Origin: Latrodectus hesperus
Taxonomy: Eukaryota; Arthropoda; Arachnida; Araneae; Theridiidae
Length of the DNA: 64,000 nucleotides
NCBI GenBank assembly: GCA_037975125.1
Contig: CM075851.1
Location: 125,421,134-125,485,133, forward strand
Direction of reading: 5' to 3'
The position numbers were made by a program, and so were the translations under genes. The notes beneath the pieces were generated by a model that was given only the letters and a program-made list of their open reading frames with translations, was not told the origin of the DNA and did no database searches. Shown in pieces: positions 49,201-62,236 of the stretch (positions are counted from its first letter, which is position 1; each line of letters begins with the position of its first letter).

Positions 49201-52200
49201 TTCGTTTTGTTATTTATATTTTGTTTTTATTTTTGCAAGAAATAATAATCTGGTATTAATTTGGGCTTTAAGAAATAAATGTTTGGTTTTATTTTTATTA
49301 AAAAAACATACTTTTTAAATTTAATACCTAACGAATTTCCTAGCCATCTTCCCCTAACCCCAATATTTACATGTAAAGATAGCCTCGTTTAGCGCTGTTT
49401 CGCATTACGCGCTACTTTGATGGAACGTATCCCCTGCGTTAAGCGGGGTCTTACTGTACCCACATCAATAATAAAATTTTCATAACTTAGAAACTTGTTC
49501 ACAATTTACATTTATTGGAAATTAGTCAAAAGTTCCCTTATCTTTGCATTATTAAAATTTTTATTAGGGATCAAAGTTGTTTAAAAATTTAGATTTCAGA
49601 CAATGACAAAATAGAAAATATGCTTGCAAATAGATTTTATTGTAAGAAAATTTAGCAATTTATTTTATAATATAAATGACATATGAAGGTCAGGAAAACT
49701 TTGTATGAAACTGCAAATAAACAGAACAAAATAAGATATTAAATAAACTTAAGGAAAAAAAAACATTGATAATATACATGTTGATATGAATTTATGTAGA
49801 CATTCAGTCAAATAATTAACTTCTCCTTATAAAAACAACAAATAAGCACAATAAATAACAAGTGAAAACTCCTAGCATTCTTTTTTAAAAATCTTGACAC
49901 CACAAATTATATTAAAATTAGCTGAAATCAGTTTATGCTTAATTAATTGCCCGTAAAATAACTGTTATTTAGTTATTTTACAGGAATATTAATTTTAAAA
50001 CATAAAAAAGAGTAAATAAAACATTAATTTATACATTTATAGCAAAAACATATTAAATTCATTTCTATATAAAAGTATATTAAAAAAGGCAACTACATAC
50101 CAGGTATTTTAAAAAGGAAATGATCCCCCACAGATCTGATACACCGCTTCTTTATAAGAATAGTCTTCGCTAATATGTAATAATAATCTATAGGTATAGC
50201 ACCATGATAAAAAACTATCAGTGCTCCTCCATCTTTTGAATCTGGAATGTTTTCAATTCCAACCATTTCATAACCTGCACATAAAAGAATTCCTTACTAA
50301 AGAAACACTTTTCTTTTAAAAGTAAAAGAAATTTTAAAAAAAATTCTTAATTAATATTTTTGATATAGCATGGATAACTCGGATTAATCACTGAGAATGA
50401 AAAGGTTTTCATACTTTTCCTTCACTTTTATATTTGTACTAAATAAAATTTCTTAACGATCATCAATTCTTTATTAATTTATATTATTACAATAGCAAAA
50501 TTTACAGATCTATTCAGAGCAAGCTCGTTAAATTTCTTAGTTCTTTTTTTGATAGTGAATTTTTTTTTTATCTAGTAATAAAATGACGTTAGATCCAGAG
50601 TAAGGTAAAACTTCAACTACCCATTTTTTTTTATCTTTAACTGAGACATTAAGAAATTTATAAATGAAGACTAGGTATCAAATTAACTATTATAGAAGCT
50701 TAGAGAAAGTAGAGTTGTTAAAATTAACTTGCAATTTTTTTTATAAAGTTACTAAAACAACAAAACCAAACTGCATATTTTGCTAATATTATATATAACT
50801 AATTTTATCAATTAAATATATTTATTTGTTCAGTTCACATACAAAAAGGATTCTTAACTGTTTGTATTCTTTAAGTTAATCACTAATAATTCTCAGACAT
50901 TTATTTATTATTTTAAAAACTTCGCTTATTTATTAGTTTTTCTTTAGCTCCTATATTTTTAACTTCTTACAAACAAAATTTCTATGCATATTTTAACAGA
51001 GCAAATTTCAACAACGTAATCAAATAATTAAGAAACTAACCATGCCAGAGCCAACCGAGAGCATCCCAGACAGTTGATAATGTGTTCCTGGCACCATCCC
51101 AAACATCCCTATGATAAGCTTCACGCAATCTATATCGATATTGATAACAGCGCACAAACAGGGCAGAGAGGAAGAATAAAATGAACAGGATGAAGGGGAA
51201 TACAAAAATTATCTGAAAACAAAATATTTACTTTTGGTCATGAAAATATTTTATGAAATATAAAATTTCATAAAAAATGATACAGTAAAATAGAAAACAA
51301 TATATCCTAATTTTTCAAGATTCCTTTAGATAGACAAATATCAAGGTTTCAATCAGCATTTTTATAAAATGCAGATTTAAATCTGATCTTATTTATCAGA
51401 TCAGATTTAAAATGTGAATAATATATTAAAGCTAATTTAATGTAATGCAAAAAAGAAAAAATTCTCATATTTGAAATAATTTTTCTCCATCTGAACACTG
51501 GAATGCAACACCTTCAATTTTTAACATGAAATAAAAATAAAAGATTATAATAATATTATAGTAATTCAACAATTTTTCTGGATATCTATTTTTACAGAAA
51601 CCATTTTTTATAAAAAAAATTATTTAATAAAAACAAACTCAATTCTTTTTAGTTATTCTAGAGTTAATCAAACATTCACCCTAAAAGAATCTAAAATAGC
51701 AGGATATTAAAGAAATTTTTTTTTAAGAATTGCATTTTTTTAGAAATTGTAGAATGAAACTTCTATAGCAATATTAAAACTAGCAACAGTTTGAATTATC
51801 ATTCTTTTTATTAATTTATCATTCTTTAAGATCAACAAGACATGCAGTTTATAGCAGCAAGAAATAAAAAAACATTATGTAATCAAAGTTTCCATTAAGT
51901 TAAATTAAATAGATAAAATAATTTAAAACAATCTCATTCAAATGAAATCTGTAAACAACTAATATTCTCTTAATTAACAATAAATTAATAATGAAGCATA
52001 GAAATATATGCATGCCATTATTAAAGCAAAATAATAATTTTTAAAAATATTTAAATATCCAGCAAAAAAAATGTATAGTAAAAATATTACAATTTTGAAG
52101 ATAATTTATAAGATATTTAAAAACCATAAAAAAACTTTTCGTGAAAGACACATAAAGAAAAAACATTAAATAATTAATAAAATGCATTGTTATTAGTAAG

Positions 52201-52365
52201 GGTACTTACAATTATCGGCGTAAATAACCACATAAGCCATGATGCAAATTGAACATCTATATACCTTTGCAGGTATTCTAGATGAAAAGTAGCATAAGAA
52301 TAATTTCCTATTTTTTCTACAATATCATACAAGTAATTCAGCATGGCCGGACGGTACACTTTCAT
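38106..52365 (-). CDS. TMEM68: TMEM68-type membrane acyltransferase
   Basis: The exons on the minus strand are 52365-52210, 51212-51041, 50274-50101, 44834-44641, 43769-43706, 41935-41860, 40121-40058 and 38216-38106. All phases agree and the product is 336 residues. A hydrophobic segment spans residues about 42-72. The LPLAT-type motif appears as YHGAIPID with His133 and Asp139 (HX5D, as in TMEM68 rather than HX4D), and APGG at 199-202 corresponds to the SPGG motif. Conserved blocks WDGAR, FKIPG, PIIPVFTQN, YGGFPVKLRTY and QRIPGSI follow. TMEM68 is an endoplasmic-reticulum enzyme linked to DGAT-independent triacylglycerol and ether-lipid synthesis. The start at 52365 is preceded in frame by TGA. 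Large introns hold a Tigger transposon and other relics. Confidence 0.94.
38217..40057 (-). other. TMEM68 last intron
   Basis: AT-rich, with no further feature recognised. A small inverted repeat near 39845-39900 (ATGTTAAAGAATAACTATCA against its complement) could form a hairpin. Confidence 0.4.
40150..40229. repeat. (TA)n microsatellite beside a TMEM68 splice acceptor
   Basis: About 40 TA units start only about 28 bases upstream (minus strand) of the exon beginning at 40121. The intervening sequence has a short T-rich tract, TATTTTTACTAG. Confidence 0.95.
41270..41440 (+). pseudogene. DDE transposase C-terminal remnant
   Basis: Translation gives IFFWDHMKNLIYECPMKSN, matching the pattern DFFLWGHLK..VYE.P of mariner/IS630-like insect transposases after the last catalytic residue. 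Only about 55 codons are recognisable. It lies in a TMEM68 intron. Confidence 0.45.
44835..47181 (-). other. TMEM68 intron sequence, part
   Basis: AT-rich, with no coding signal. This part of the intron lies between the exon at 44834 and the Tigger insertion. Confidence 0.4.
47184..49456 (+). mobile_element. Tigger/pogo DNA transposon, nearly complete
   Basis: The element is 2273 bp with perfect 21-bp terminal inverted repeats: CAGTAAGACCCCGCTTAACG plus C on the left and its complement on the right. A TA target duplication flanks it (47182-47183 and 49457-49458). Both ends also carry a subterminal block related to GCGCTGTTTCG. It sits in a TMEM68 intron, antisense to that gene. The transposase has only two visible defects. 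Confidence 0.95.
47477..49259 (+). pseudogene. Tigger/pogo transposase with one frameshift and one stop
   Basis: The likely start is ATG 47477 (MGDNEKEKK), leading into a CENP-B/Psq-type helix-turn-helix (SLKTKMEVIRRLDSGERQ). A frameshift near 47615 moves to the frame open from 47622. The second CENP-B-type DNA-binding domain ends at RGWFNRFKHR. The DDE domain has FNVDETGLFW (first Asp), LLIDNAPSHP (second Asp) and PMDQGVI (third Asp), the DDD layout of Tigger. TGA at 48591-48593 replaces a Trp expected in REFWK. The same frame continues to 49259. Near the C-terminus QTTLDAFV fits a PCNA-interacting (PIP) box. Confidence 0.92.
49459..50100 (-). other. TMEM68 intron sequence between Tigger and exon 3
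   Basis: AT-rich. No feature seen. Confidence 0.4.
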
Positions 52366-52399
52366 AAGGACGTTCTCTCAATGGCTGGATAATGTTGCC

Positions 52400-55195
52400 A
52401 CTAAATATAGTCTGATAAAACATTTAAATCTAAAATATTGAAAATACAAAACATGTATTGAATATTTAAATCTAAAACAAAGAAAATACATTTTAAACAT
52501 TTAAATCTAAAGACAAAAATATAAAACACATAGGTAGCTAAAGGCAAATTTTGTTCTTTATGTAAAACATTTTTTAAAACATGATTTTTAAATATAATCT
52601 TTGAAAAATATGAAATAATGGATAACACTTTCTTTTTGAGATAGTAAATTTATCTATATTTTGGAATACAATATATTCTGTGCAATTTATAAACAATAAG
52701 CTATAAAGCAATAATTAAAAGAAAAATAAAAACAAATGTAAGTAAAAGTTACATAGATTTTTATTGAAACTAATATTGTTTTTAATCAACTTTGAAGTTA
52801 TAATTCAGAGATCTTAAAAAACTGTTTAAAAGGTTTCATTTTTCATGTTGATTAATTAAGAACAAATTATTAAAAAAAATTTTTTAAATTTTTATTGTTT
52901 ACTCTTGTCTATGTGGAGTACATAGATTTTCAAAATGCACTGGCTAGATTAATTGAAAAAATAAAAATAAAAAAAAATATTCATATTATTAATTTAATGT
53001 TATAGCTTAGCAATTGACATTATTGTATCCACAATACCATATGGATTGACATTTTAAAAGGAATGTCCCTATAGCTCAATTTATTAAAAAGTTATTTTTA
53101 AATAAAACATTGTTGTATAAACTGTAAAATCAACAGTTAGTAGTGAACTTGCTTTGGAAGTCATAGACTGAATTCCATCAATTGATATTCAAATTTATAT
53201 AGATGGCAATAAAGACAACACTAGACATTGTGGTAGTGGTATGTTTATTAAAGCCCAGCTTTACATTGACAGTTAAGATTAAGAATCCAGTTTTTTGTTT
53301 CAAAACCTGAACTAATAGATATAGATGCAGCAATCAATGCTATAGAATCAGTAACATCAGCTGCAAATATCTGGACCTTACGTAATAGTCATAATACCAT
53401 CCAGCACATATGAAAATGGAATAAAGCTCATGACAAAAGAGCTATTTCAATATTTAATAGTTTAAAACAACTTTCTCAACAAAGAGAAATCTACTTTCAG
53501 ATATTCCATTCTCATATTGGAATCTCTGTAAATGAAACTGCAGGCCTTTTGGCAAATGATGTTGCCTGATATGACAATTTCAAATCACTCTTTGACCTCC
53601 TCCAAGATAAAAATCTCAAATCAAAAGCTATGGGAAGCTCCCCCCAAAAAAAACACTCTTGTGGTATACAGGCTGGCTCCAGGTGGTGCTCTAATAATCA
53701 ACGATGATAATCATTCAGTCCACTATAAGTGAGCTCACAATTTTACACAACAGGTATTTCTGTTTTGATTGGAGGGAGCAATCTTATCTGGAGAGCACTG
53801 AATGCAATTCCATGAAGGCATCTTCTGAACACATATTGATCTCAGCAGGTTTAGGTAGGACTGAACTTAATAATTGTCCTCTTTTTGAACAGTCATGGAC
53901 TTGTGAATTTGGTCTAAACCCAGCAATTAGATCACACGTAATGAGACAACACAAATATTGTAACTTAAAACAAATAAGAGCAACATCATATTAAAATTTT
54001 ATTTTATGTATGTATATATTGCATTTAATAAATCTTATAAAGTTTATATTATTATATAATAAATATGTTATTTATTTTATAAAGTTGACATTTCAATATT
54101 ATCTCTTATTATATAAAAAAAAATAAGTGACAATATTCAGAAGTGATATATTTAAAATACAATTTTGACTGATAGCACAAATTGATACTGAACAATATTG
54201 ATGTTTAAAAAAATATTCCATGTTGTGCATTTAGTAAGGTTCTGTCTACTAAAGAGTTTTAAATGAATAGATAGAATTAAATTTTTTTTTAAATAATAAG
54301 GATTGACCTGAAGAATTATAATGGATAAAAATTGCAACATAATATGTTCAATAAGTTATTGGTGGCTTTAATACTTAACAAAATATCTAATTGGTTTTAT
54401 ACAAAACATTTAAACTTTATTTACAATTGTATATAATAAAAAAAGCACTATTCCATTATCCTCCACAATTGCTTATAAAAGTGATAGCTAAGAGAAGTTT
54501 CTGTTTGGAATAAACTTTGGAGTTAACATTTTGATTAATAAATGATTATTAATTAGTTTATAAAAGGTAAATAAATTGTTTGCACCATTTTTAATAATTT
54601 TCTAGAAAAATGTAACCTTTTTCAAATAAATATATGATGCAAAAATTCACAACAGTAATAGCGATTTTTTCTTCTCTGTTACAATGATTATCGTATGAGG
54701 ATTTAATGGAATTATACTTAAGAAAATTATTAAAATAATTTGTCAATGCTGTAAAGAAACCTATGAGCTAGAGCAAATACAAGTCTCACAGTAATTAGCA
54801 AAATCATAAAGAAAAAATTTATTAGACTTTTATTATCATGCTTTCAGATCTCCATAATGGAGTGGATTGAAACTTTTTCATTTTATTTCATTTTTTTTAT
54901 ATGAAATATCATTTTGATTGCATCTTAAAAAAATTATATATATTTATGTCAAATTTCAAGTCATAAATAGAAACAAAATTTCAATGAGCAATGAATTTCC
55001 TCACCAATTTTGGTGTACTATAATAACTAATATAATGCATAATATTTATCAAGATGGTTAAAATTAGTCATGAATAAATTTACTTAATGATTTTTAATAG
55101 AAAATTACGCTCTCACAGATAATAGAGATAACTAAAAAGTGAATTCATTTAAATGTCGAAATATGCGAAAGTTTAATGCAGTTTAGTTACATACC
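52400..55195 (-). other. TMEM68 5' intron
   Basis: The span is from donor 55194 to a possible acceptor AG at 52402-52401 (TATATTTAG). It contains a LINE RNase H relic at 53150-53990. The rest is AT-rich. Confidence 0.4.
53150..53990 (+). pseudogene. LINE RNase H fragment
   Basis: Translation across several frames gives IYIDGNKDNTRHCGSGMFIK, then ELIDIDAAINAIESV, SHNTIQHI and FHSHIGISVNETAGLLANDVA. This is the order of a LINE-type RNase H domain (Asp, Glu, Asp and SHxGIxxNExAxxLA). It is heavily mutated. A second piece to 53990 (NNCPLFEQSW) may be the protein tail. It lies in the TMEM68 5' intron, antisense. Confidence 0.65.
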
Positions 55196-55281
55196 TCTAT
55201 AACAGAATTCATCCTTAAAAATGCAACCTGGAAATCAATGATATCTTCAAGATATAAGAAAACCCACATTTCTAAAATTAT
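55195..55281 (-). other. Candidate TMEM68 upstream (5' UTR) exon
   Basis: This 87-base stretch has a strong acceptor (TTTTTTTTACAG, AG at 55283-55282) and a donor GTATGT at 55194. It contains ATG at 55269 with an open frame through the donor. Spliced to 52400 it would form a 37-codon upstream ORF. It could instead be an unrelated or spurious exon. Confidence 0.4.
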
Positions 55282-56280
55282 CTGTAAAAAAAAGATAACC
55301 AATAAATTATTTCAAAAGCATTTAATTTTAAAATACTTTTACAGGTGGAAAAAAAAACAGTAGCTAATTTTGTAAAAAGATTTTTACTACATAGATTATA
55401 TTTTTTAGTAATCATATATTTCACTAATAACATAATATTTTTTGTTTACTTACAAAAAACTACACAAATAATTATGTCGCAGTAAATTAAAAATGGAATA
55501 TTTTATTAACTTTCGGATATCATTTTTTTGCAATTCATGCTTGACATGAATTTATTTAACGTTTGTAATAAATTAATTAATTTGTGTGCGTTAGAAACGT
55601 ATCTATGATCAATTTATAACATTTCCTCTTTCTCTAAAATGGAAAGTTTCATTTGTTTATTTATAAAACAGAGAGAAAAGGATGAGTCTGTTTACAAATT
55701 TCACAGTTAACTTACCGGTTATTATGAACAAAACATTATTTATGTTTAAAGTGTAGCTTATAACGCAACTACTTGATACCACATTTAGATTTATAAAGAA
55801 GCTGAGATATTTTAACATTTTCGTCAGTTATTATATCATAAGCTACTAAAATTAATTAATTGAGAATTTATATAGAATCACAATACAAATTTGAATGAAG
55901 CAGTAAACAAATAAATGATAAATTTAATATTTCTAGATTATATTTTTTCAAAAATAAATTAATTAAATAAAGTTTGATTCAACAATACTTACATTGCAAT
56001 GATTTATTTACTTAAATTCGATGAAAGAAGAAAATTATTTTATCAAATCGTCTTCTAATAGATATATAATTGCAAACAATGAATGCCCTTAATTAAGAAC
56101 CCAAGTTAATATTAAATTATGTTACAAAAAGAGAAAAAGGCAAGACTTGATGTTCATCCTGAATTCAAAAAATTAAAATGATTTTATTACAAGTGCCGTG
56201 AAGAATTGTCTTAAAAAATGATTATAAACCTTATCCAAAAATGATTATCTTTTATTTGTATTTTAAAAACATCTGAATAG
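55282..56280. other. AT-rich sequence, possible TMEM68 promoter side
   Basis: No gene or clear promoter motif. The first TMEM68 exon probably lies here or further right. Confidence 0.35.
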
Positions 56281-57100
56281 TGTTGTTGTTGTTTCTAATC
56301 CCAGATAATATAGCTAAGCTACACCATTTCCATAAAATAAAAAATGTCCAGAAGGTCAAAAAATAAAATCGGATCCCTTAAAATCTCAAAAACTCTAAAA
56401 TTTAGACAAATAAGAATATGATCGAGGGAAGCCTGAATAGCCCCACACCATTGACACTCTGAAAAGAGCCTTTAGCTCTGATGAAAGGTAAATGATTTAA
56501 TATGGCCCGCTCAGAAGTCGTCTGCTGTTTTCTCGATATATTTAGCTCGTGACACCAACGAGGTCTTTTGAAAAAGCACCATGGGTGAGCAGGAGGAACT
56601 CTAAAGTGTACTTAATTCCTTCATTTTGATTGAGGAAATTTCAGAATAGGTTAATTTAGCGTTGTCATGCCGGTTATCAGCTATTGCATCCTTGGCCAAA
56701 TTATTGGCAATCTCATTACCATTCAATCCAACATGGGAGCAGACCCATTGAAAGTGCATAGAGTGTCTTTTAGCCAGCTAGATTCAAAAGTTCTAGTATA
56801 TTCAAGTTTCTCATATCCCCAATAGTCATTCAATGAGAGAGGTGCTGTATAGAGGCACGACTGTCCGATAAAATCCAATTATTCGTGAAGACAAGTTCAG
56901 AGGTCGTGTTCCCTCCCAAGTCCTGCCTGCTGCCTCATTGTGGTGGGAGGGTGCTTCTGGACGCAATAGATCATGTATGTCAGGAGTACATTCCATTATG
57001 TCCAGCTAAAGAAAGCAGGCGTTCGAGGCTAAATCAGTCTTTTCCCATTAATGCTGCAGGTCCTCAGACTAATTGAAACTGCTCCCTTCCCTTTACCATG
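56281..57100 (-). pseudogene. LINE RNase H and 3' end
   Basis: Minus-strand translation gives ILSDSRASIQHLSHW near 56860-56820 and HFQWVCSHVGLNGNEIANNLA near 56755-56690, the hallmarks of LINE RNase H. The downstream C-terminal region is in shifting frames, and the element ends with an ACAACAACAA-type tail (plus strand TGTTGTTGTT at 56281). Similarity to the fragment at 53150 suggests the same family. Confidence 0.75.
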
Positions 57101-57834
57101 AAACCAGATCTAAATCTGAGTAATAAGTTCAGTTTATAACTATAATTTTGTGAGCTAATTCCATTAAGAGGCTAATTCAGAATTTATAATTGAGTAAACT
57201 TTTATACATAACATATATGGACCTGGTGTAATGTTTTGATGAATCCATAATGATTCAAAAGTTATTTATACGCATTGAACAATATCTTTAATATATTCAT
57301 ATATGCCTTAATTTACAATAAGAAACTCAGCGTTATTTTAATTTATAATAATATTAAATTATATTGTCGTAAAGAACATTGGTACATTTTTAATAAGCAA
57401 AATTATCTCTCATTATAAAAAAAAGTTTTTTCCTTTGTGCAAGTAAAATCATTTTGAATGATTCTTTTATTATTTGGTATATTCTGATCTACAATATTTT
57501 TAAGCGTTCTCAGCGAATATCCCATAAAAAGTTGAGTGTAGGGCTTTTTTTGGTCATCCACTTCTTATTTTGGCATAGGGAAGGATTTTTTTAAAGGAAA
57601 TTGCACCAGATTATTAAAAAGTTCAGACAGGAGTGATAAATTCATATGTGCTTGCACAGACATTAAGTATATGCAAAAAAGCTTATCATTAAGAGTTCTT
57701 GGTTCGAGCTATATAGTTTTGTTACGGAAAATTCTAAAGACATAAATAATGACCCTCAAGAAACAGTGAATTCCATGGTAAATTTCGAAAGCACCCATAA
57801 AAAATTATCAAATGTAAAAATTAAAAAAAAAAAT
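57101..57834. other. AT-rich spacer
   Basis: No gene recognised between the LINE fragment and the next SINE. Confidence 0.4.
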
Positions 57835-58090
57835 GGTCAGCGTGTCTGACTGCGGGTCCTGGGTTCGAATCTCGGTTCGGGCATGGATGTACTTTCTCTC
57901 TCTATCTATCCTGTCTTTGTCCTTTCCTTGTATGAATGTGTTGTAAATGGTTGCCTACCCTATAAACGGGTCCCTAGGGCATGTGTGTACTGAGGAAGTC
58001 GGAATATACACCTAAATATGGTTCAGTTGAAAAAGTGGAGCAGCGCACCCTATATTGCCAGCCTAGCTGGCACACGCCAAAAAAAAAACA
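57835..58090 (+). repeat. tRNA-derived SINE (family 1)
   Basis: It has an A-box-like TGGTCAGCGTG, a B-box GGTTCGAATCTC and the body GTTCGGGCATGGATGTACTTT...CTATCCTGTCTTTGTCC. The 3' part has AAGTGGAGCAGCGCACC...AGCCTAGCTGGCACACG, then an A-rich tail. It is collinear with 62237-62515. Confidence 0.85.
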
Positions 58091-58859
58091 TAATTCTGAG
58101 ATTTTTTAAAAAACTTAAAAATAAAATCTACGAATTATATTCAAATTCCCATTTTCAAATGAATTTAATAAATGTAGATGTGGAAAATAAATTAAAAATA
58201 GAAATTTATATGGAGCTACCTTTAATATTAATTTAATGCCCAACTTTCACTCATTCTTATTTGAATTGATTCTTTAGGTGGCTATTAGGATTTAATTATG
58301 TATTTTGCTTTGAAACAATTCTAGCTTTCATACTTTATTTAGGCTTCGAAGTATCTGTTTTTAATAAATTAAAGGAAATTTCCTATTTATTATTCAAGCG
58401 AAAATTGCCAAAAAATCATATGATATTCGACTTTTAAAAGATAAATACAGAGAAACTCTCGAGAAAAATCGTGAATGGAAAAGAATACTGTGTTATTTTA
58501 TTTTTTAATAAATCTTTTCAATGAATCGGACTGATTGACTTTTAATTTCATATAAATTAAATTCATAAAATCAAATCCCTAACCTTGAGAGAAAGGCTGC
58601 TATAGAAATATAAGTTAGTTTTCAATGATTAAACTGCTTAAATCTTCTGTGCTCTCTCAAGAAGGTTAAAAATACTATATAATATTATTAGACTATATAA
58701 TATATGTAACATGATTAGACTTTTTGTAACTTATGGATCAGAAACTAGGACAACTACGAAAAAATAAGAAAAATCGCTTATTACCTTTAAAAGAAAAACT
58801 TCAGGAAAAATGTATGTACCAGTTAGGAATGGAGATAAGTGGAGGATTAGGAGTCACTC
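58091..58859. other. AT-rich spacer
   Basis: Nothing recognised. Confidence 0.35.
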
Positions 58860-59400
58860 AGAATTAAGAAATCTTTATAAAAAGATATAGTAAATATAAT
58901 AAAAACAGGAGGAATACAGTGATTCGCGCGCGGACATCTGGAGCGAATAGTGATGAAAGAGCAACAAAGAAAACATAGAGGAAAACTGGACCGTAAAAGA
59001 AAGGTTGGACGTCCCACTAAGAGATGGCTGGATGAGGATCGAGAGGATTTAAAAAAGATGAAAGTCAGAAGTCTCTTTTTTTTTCTAATGCTCAGCAGCC
59101 CTTAAGCCTCAGCCCAATTCAGTTTCATAATGGGCAAAGTTAATGGCATCTCATACAGTGGGGTAACCTGTGGGTGTGCCATCTTCACCTCGAAAGTGAA
59201 GGGATACAGAAAGATAAACACAAAGAGGGAAAGAAACATCCATGTCAGAATCAGGATTCGAACACAGAACCTACTGCTTCGAAGTTCGGAACACTAACCT
59301 TTCCGCCATCGGTCGGCTGACAGACAAAAGTCAAGGATGGGAAAAAATGGAGCTGTTTGGAGAAAGTGGCTGAAATCCTGCATGGATTGTAAAGTAGAAG
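58860..59400 (+). pseudogene. LINE RT C-terminal remnant, split by a SINE
   Basis: Translation gives WRIRSHSELRNLYK and VGRPTKRWLDEDREDLKKMKV, matching the GRP..RW.D.v..DL motif found after LINE RT domains. After the SINE the text resumes with DRQ/GWEKMELF, corresponding to the usual A.DR..W...v segment. It is frameshifted and inactive. Confidence 0.6.
59090..59323 (-). repeat. tRNA-derived SINE (family 3)
   Basis: On the minus strand the head starts GTCAGCCGACCGATGGCGG, with a B-box GTTCGAATCC (plus strand GGATTCGAAC). It ends in a poly-A tail (plus strand TTTTTTTTT at about 59090-59099). It interrupts the LINE remnant. An imperfect direct repeat around AAAGTCA occurs on both sides. Confidence 0.75.

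Positions 59401-59401
<1 letters not shown>

Positions 59402-59436
<35 letters not shown>
59402..59436. repeat. (TA)n microsatellite
   Basis: About 16 TA units just left of a conserved-looking GC-rich module. Confidence 0.95.
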
Positions 59437-60680
<1,244 letters not shown>

Positions 60681-60692
60681 ACACATACCTGT

Positions 60693-61088
60693 TGTTGTTA
60701 TTGCTTATGACACTTGGATAAACCAAGCTCGCTATGCTTTTGGCTGTGCGAATTAAGTCAATAGAGAGCGTCTTTCGTTTGGATCAGAGTACCACGAAGG
60801 TGAAAGTACGACTCTGCTCTTTTTAAAGTGCCTCATAATTTTGAACCACGGTCATGTGACGAGGCCAAACCTAAGCTGGCACCCTCCTCTCCACATCTAC
60901 GCCACACCAACGGAAGGACTTTGGACGTCACAGATTAACGCGGACACGTCCCCAACCCACGGAGTTCCAGCAACCCAGTGAAGGAGAGTACACCGTGGTC
61001 ACCCTTCCAACCTCTGCCCGCGGCAAATGATGCTTCACTTTGCTGAGCTTACGGGAAGCGGCGTGAAGCTACTGAGCCACTGGAGCTC
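60693..61088 (-). repeat. tRNA-derived SINE (family 2), intact with target duplication
   Basis: The 396-bp element is flanked by a perfect 12-bp direct repeat ACACATACCTGT (60681-60692 and 61089-61100). The minus strand begins with an A-box-like AGTGGCTCAGTAGC and ends CAAGTGTCATAAGCAATAAC plus a CAA tail. Its 3' third matches 19095-19197, and its middle matches 62018-62228. Confidence 0.88.
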
Positions 61089-61100
61089 ACACATACCTGT

Positions 61101-61433
61101 AGAAGACAGAAATATAGCACGCATCTAGTCTCTCAACTAGTCACTCAAGAACAGAAATAGAGAACTTATGATTCGTAGAACTTGATTAAAAATGGCTAAG
61201 TGACCACGATCCTGAAATAACGGGTTTGAAATTGAGCCAATCTAATATCCCGCCGGTTGAAGAATTCGGAAGTATCCGGTATTAATTACATCACACAAGT
61301 TGTATGATTCAATCTCTTGGCAAATGTTATAAAAATTGCAGAGTTTACTTTTCAGTTATAATGCAATGAGCGTATACTATAGCAGAATGAATTATGCCAT
61401 CATCATTAAGTATATTAACTTACTCGTAAAGTT
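61101..61433. other. Spacer between SINEs
   Basis: No gene recognised. Confidence 0.35.
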
Positions 61434-61444
61434 ACCCGAATATT

Positions 61445-61751
61445 TTTTTTCCAACGCCGAGCACACTTGGGTGACGAACCCTATGCCACAACAAGGCTAG
61501 AAACCGCTACTCATTTGTCGTTATCCAGCGGGCACCTGTGAACCAAGTCACGGAGGTGAGTAGCGTTGCCCGCTCTATACCACCACAAATCCGTTTATAG
61601 GTGGGCCACATTCATACAACAACACAGAAGGAAGGACAGAGAAACACAGAGAGAATAGAGAAGGAAGGAAACATCTATGCCCGAACCGGAATTCGAACCC
61701 GGGACCAACAGCTCAGGAGTCAGGAACGCTAACCACTCAGCCATCGGTCGG
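61445..61751 (-). repeat. tRNA-derived SINE (family 3)
   Basis: The minus-strand head GCCGACCGATGGCTGAGTGG has an A box, and GGGTTCGAATTCC is a B box. The body CGGGCATAGATGTTTCC is shared with family 1. The 3' end is poly-A (plus strand TTTTTTTT at about 61443). The flanks TACCCGAATAT and TACCCAAATAT look like an 11-bp target duplication with one mismatch. Confidence 0.82.
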
Positions 61752-62017
61752 CTACCCAAATATGAAAATAACGATATTTTATGCGAAGATCAGATATTTG
61801 TAATTCAAGTAGTCAAGGCGAACATTTCTTTGTGGATGTAGAAGAGGTCACTCTGAATCAATACTTTATATATAATGAATGTAAACACATTGGACGATTT
61901 GATCGTGCACCCTTCAGTTTGATTTGTTTGTTAGTATACATACATAGCGGTTCAGGAGAACCTTGGACTGTACCTTGAAGTTAACGAGTTTTGAATACTC
62001 GCATATCACCAAGCGCC

Positions 62018-62228
62018 TCATCATTTTGAGTCACGATCAGGTCACACCTGAGCTGGCGCCCTCCTCTCCACATCCCGATCACGTCAGAGGAAGGACTTAG
62101 GACGTCACAGATGAACGGGAATACATCCCAAACCCACAGAGATTCCAGCAACCTTGTGAAGAAAAATGTGGTCACCCTCCCAATCAATGCCCTCGTGAAA
62201 TGATGCGTCAAATTGCTGATTTTAGCAA
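62018..62228 (-). repeat. SINE family 2 fragment
   Basis: It shares GCGCCCTCCTCTCCACATC, GGAAGGACTT and GACGTCACAGAT with the middle of the SINE at 60693-61088. Both ends are missing. Confidence 0.75.
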
Positions 62229-62236
62229 GATGTTTG

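Noticed and set aside
57835..57880. tRNA gene suggested by the A and B boxes
   Set aside because: The same head occurs in several SINE copies, and the region does not fold into an intact tRNA with an acceptor stem.
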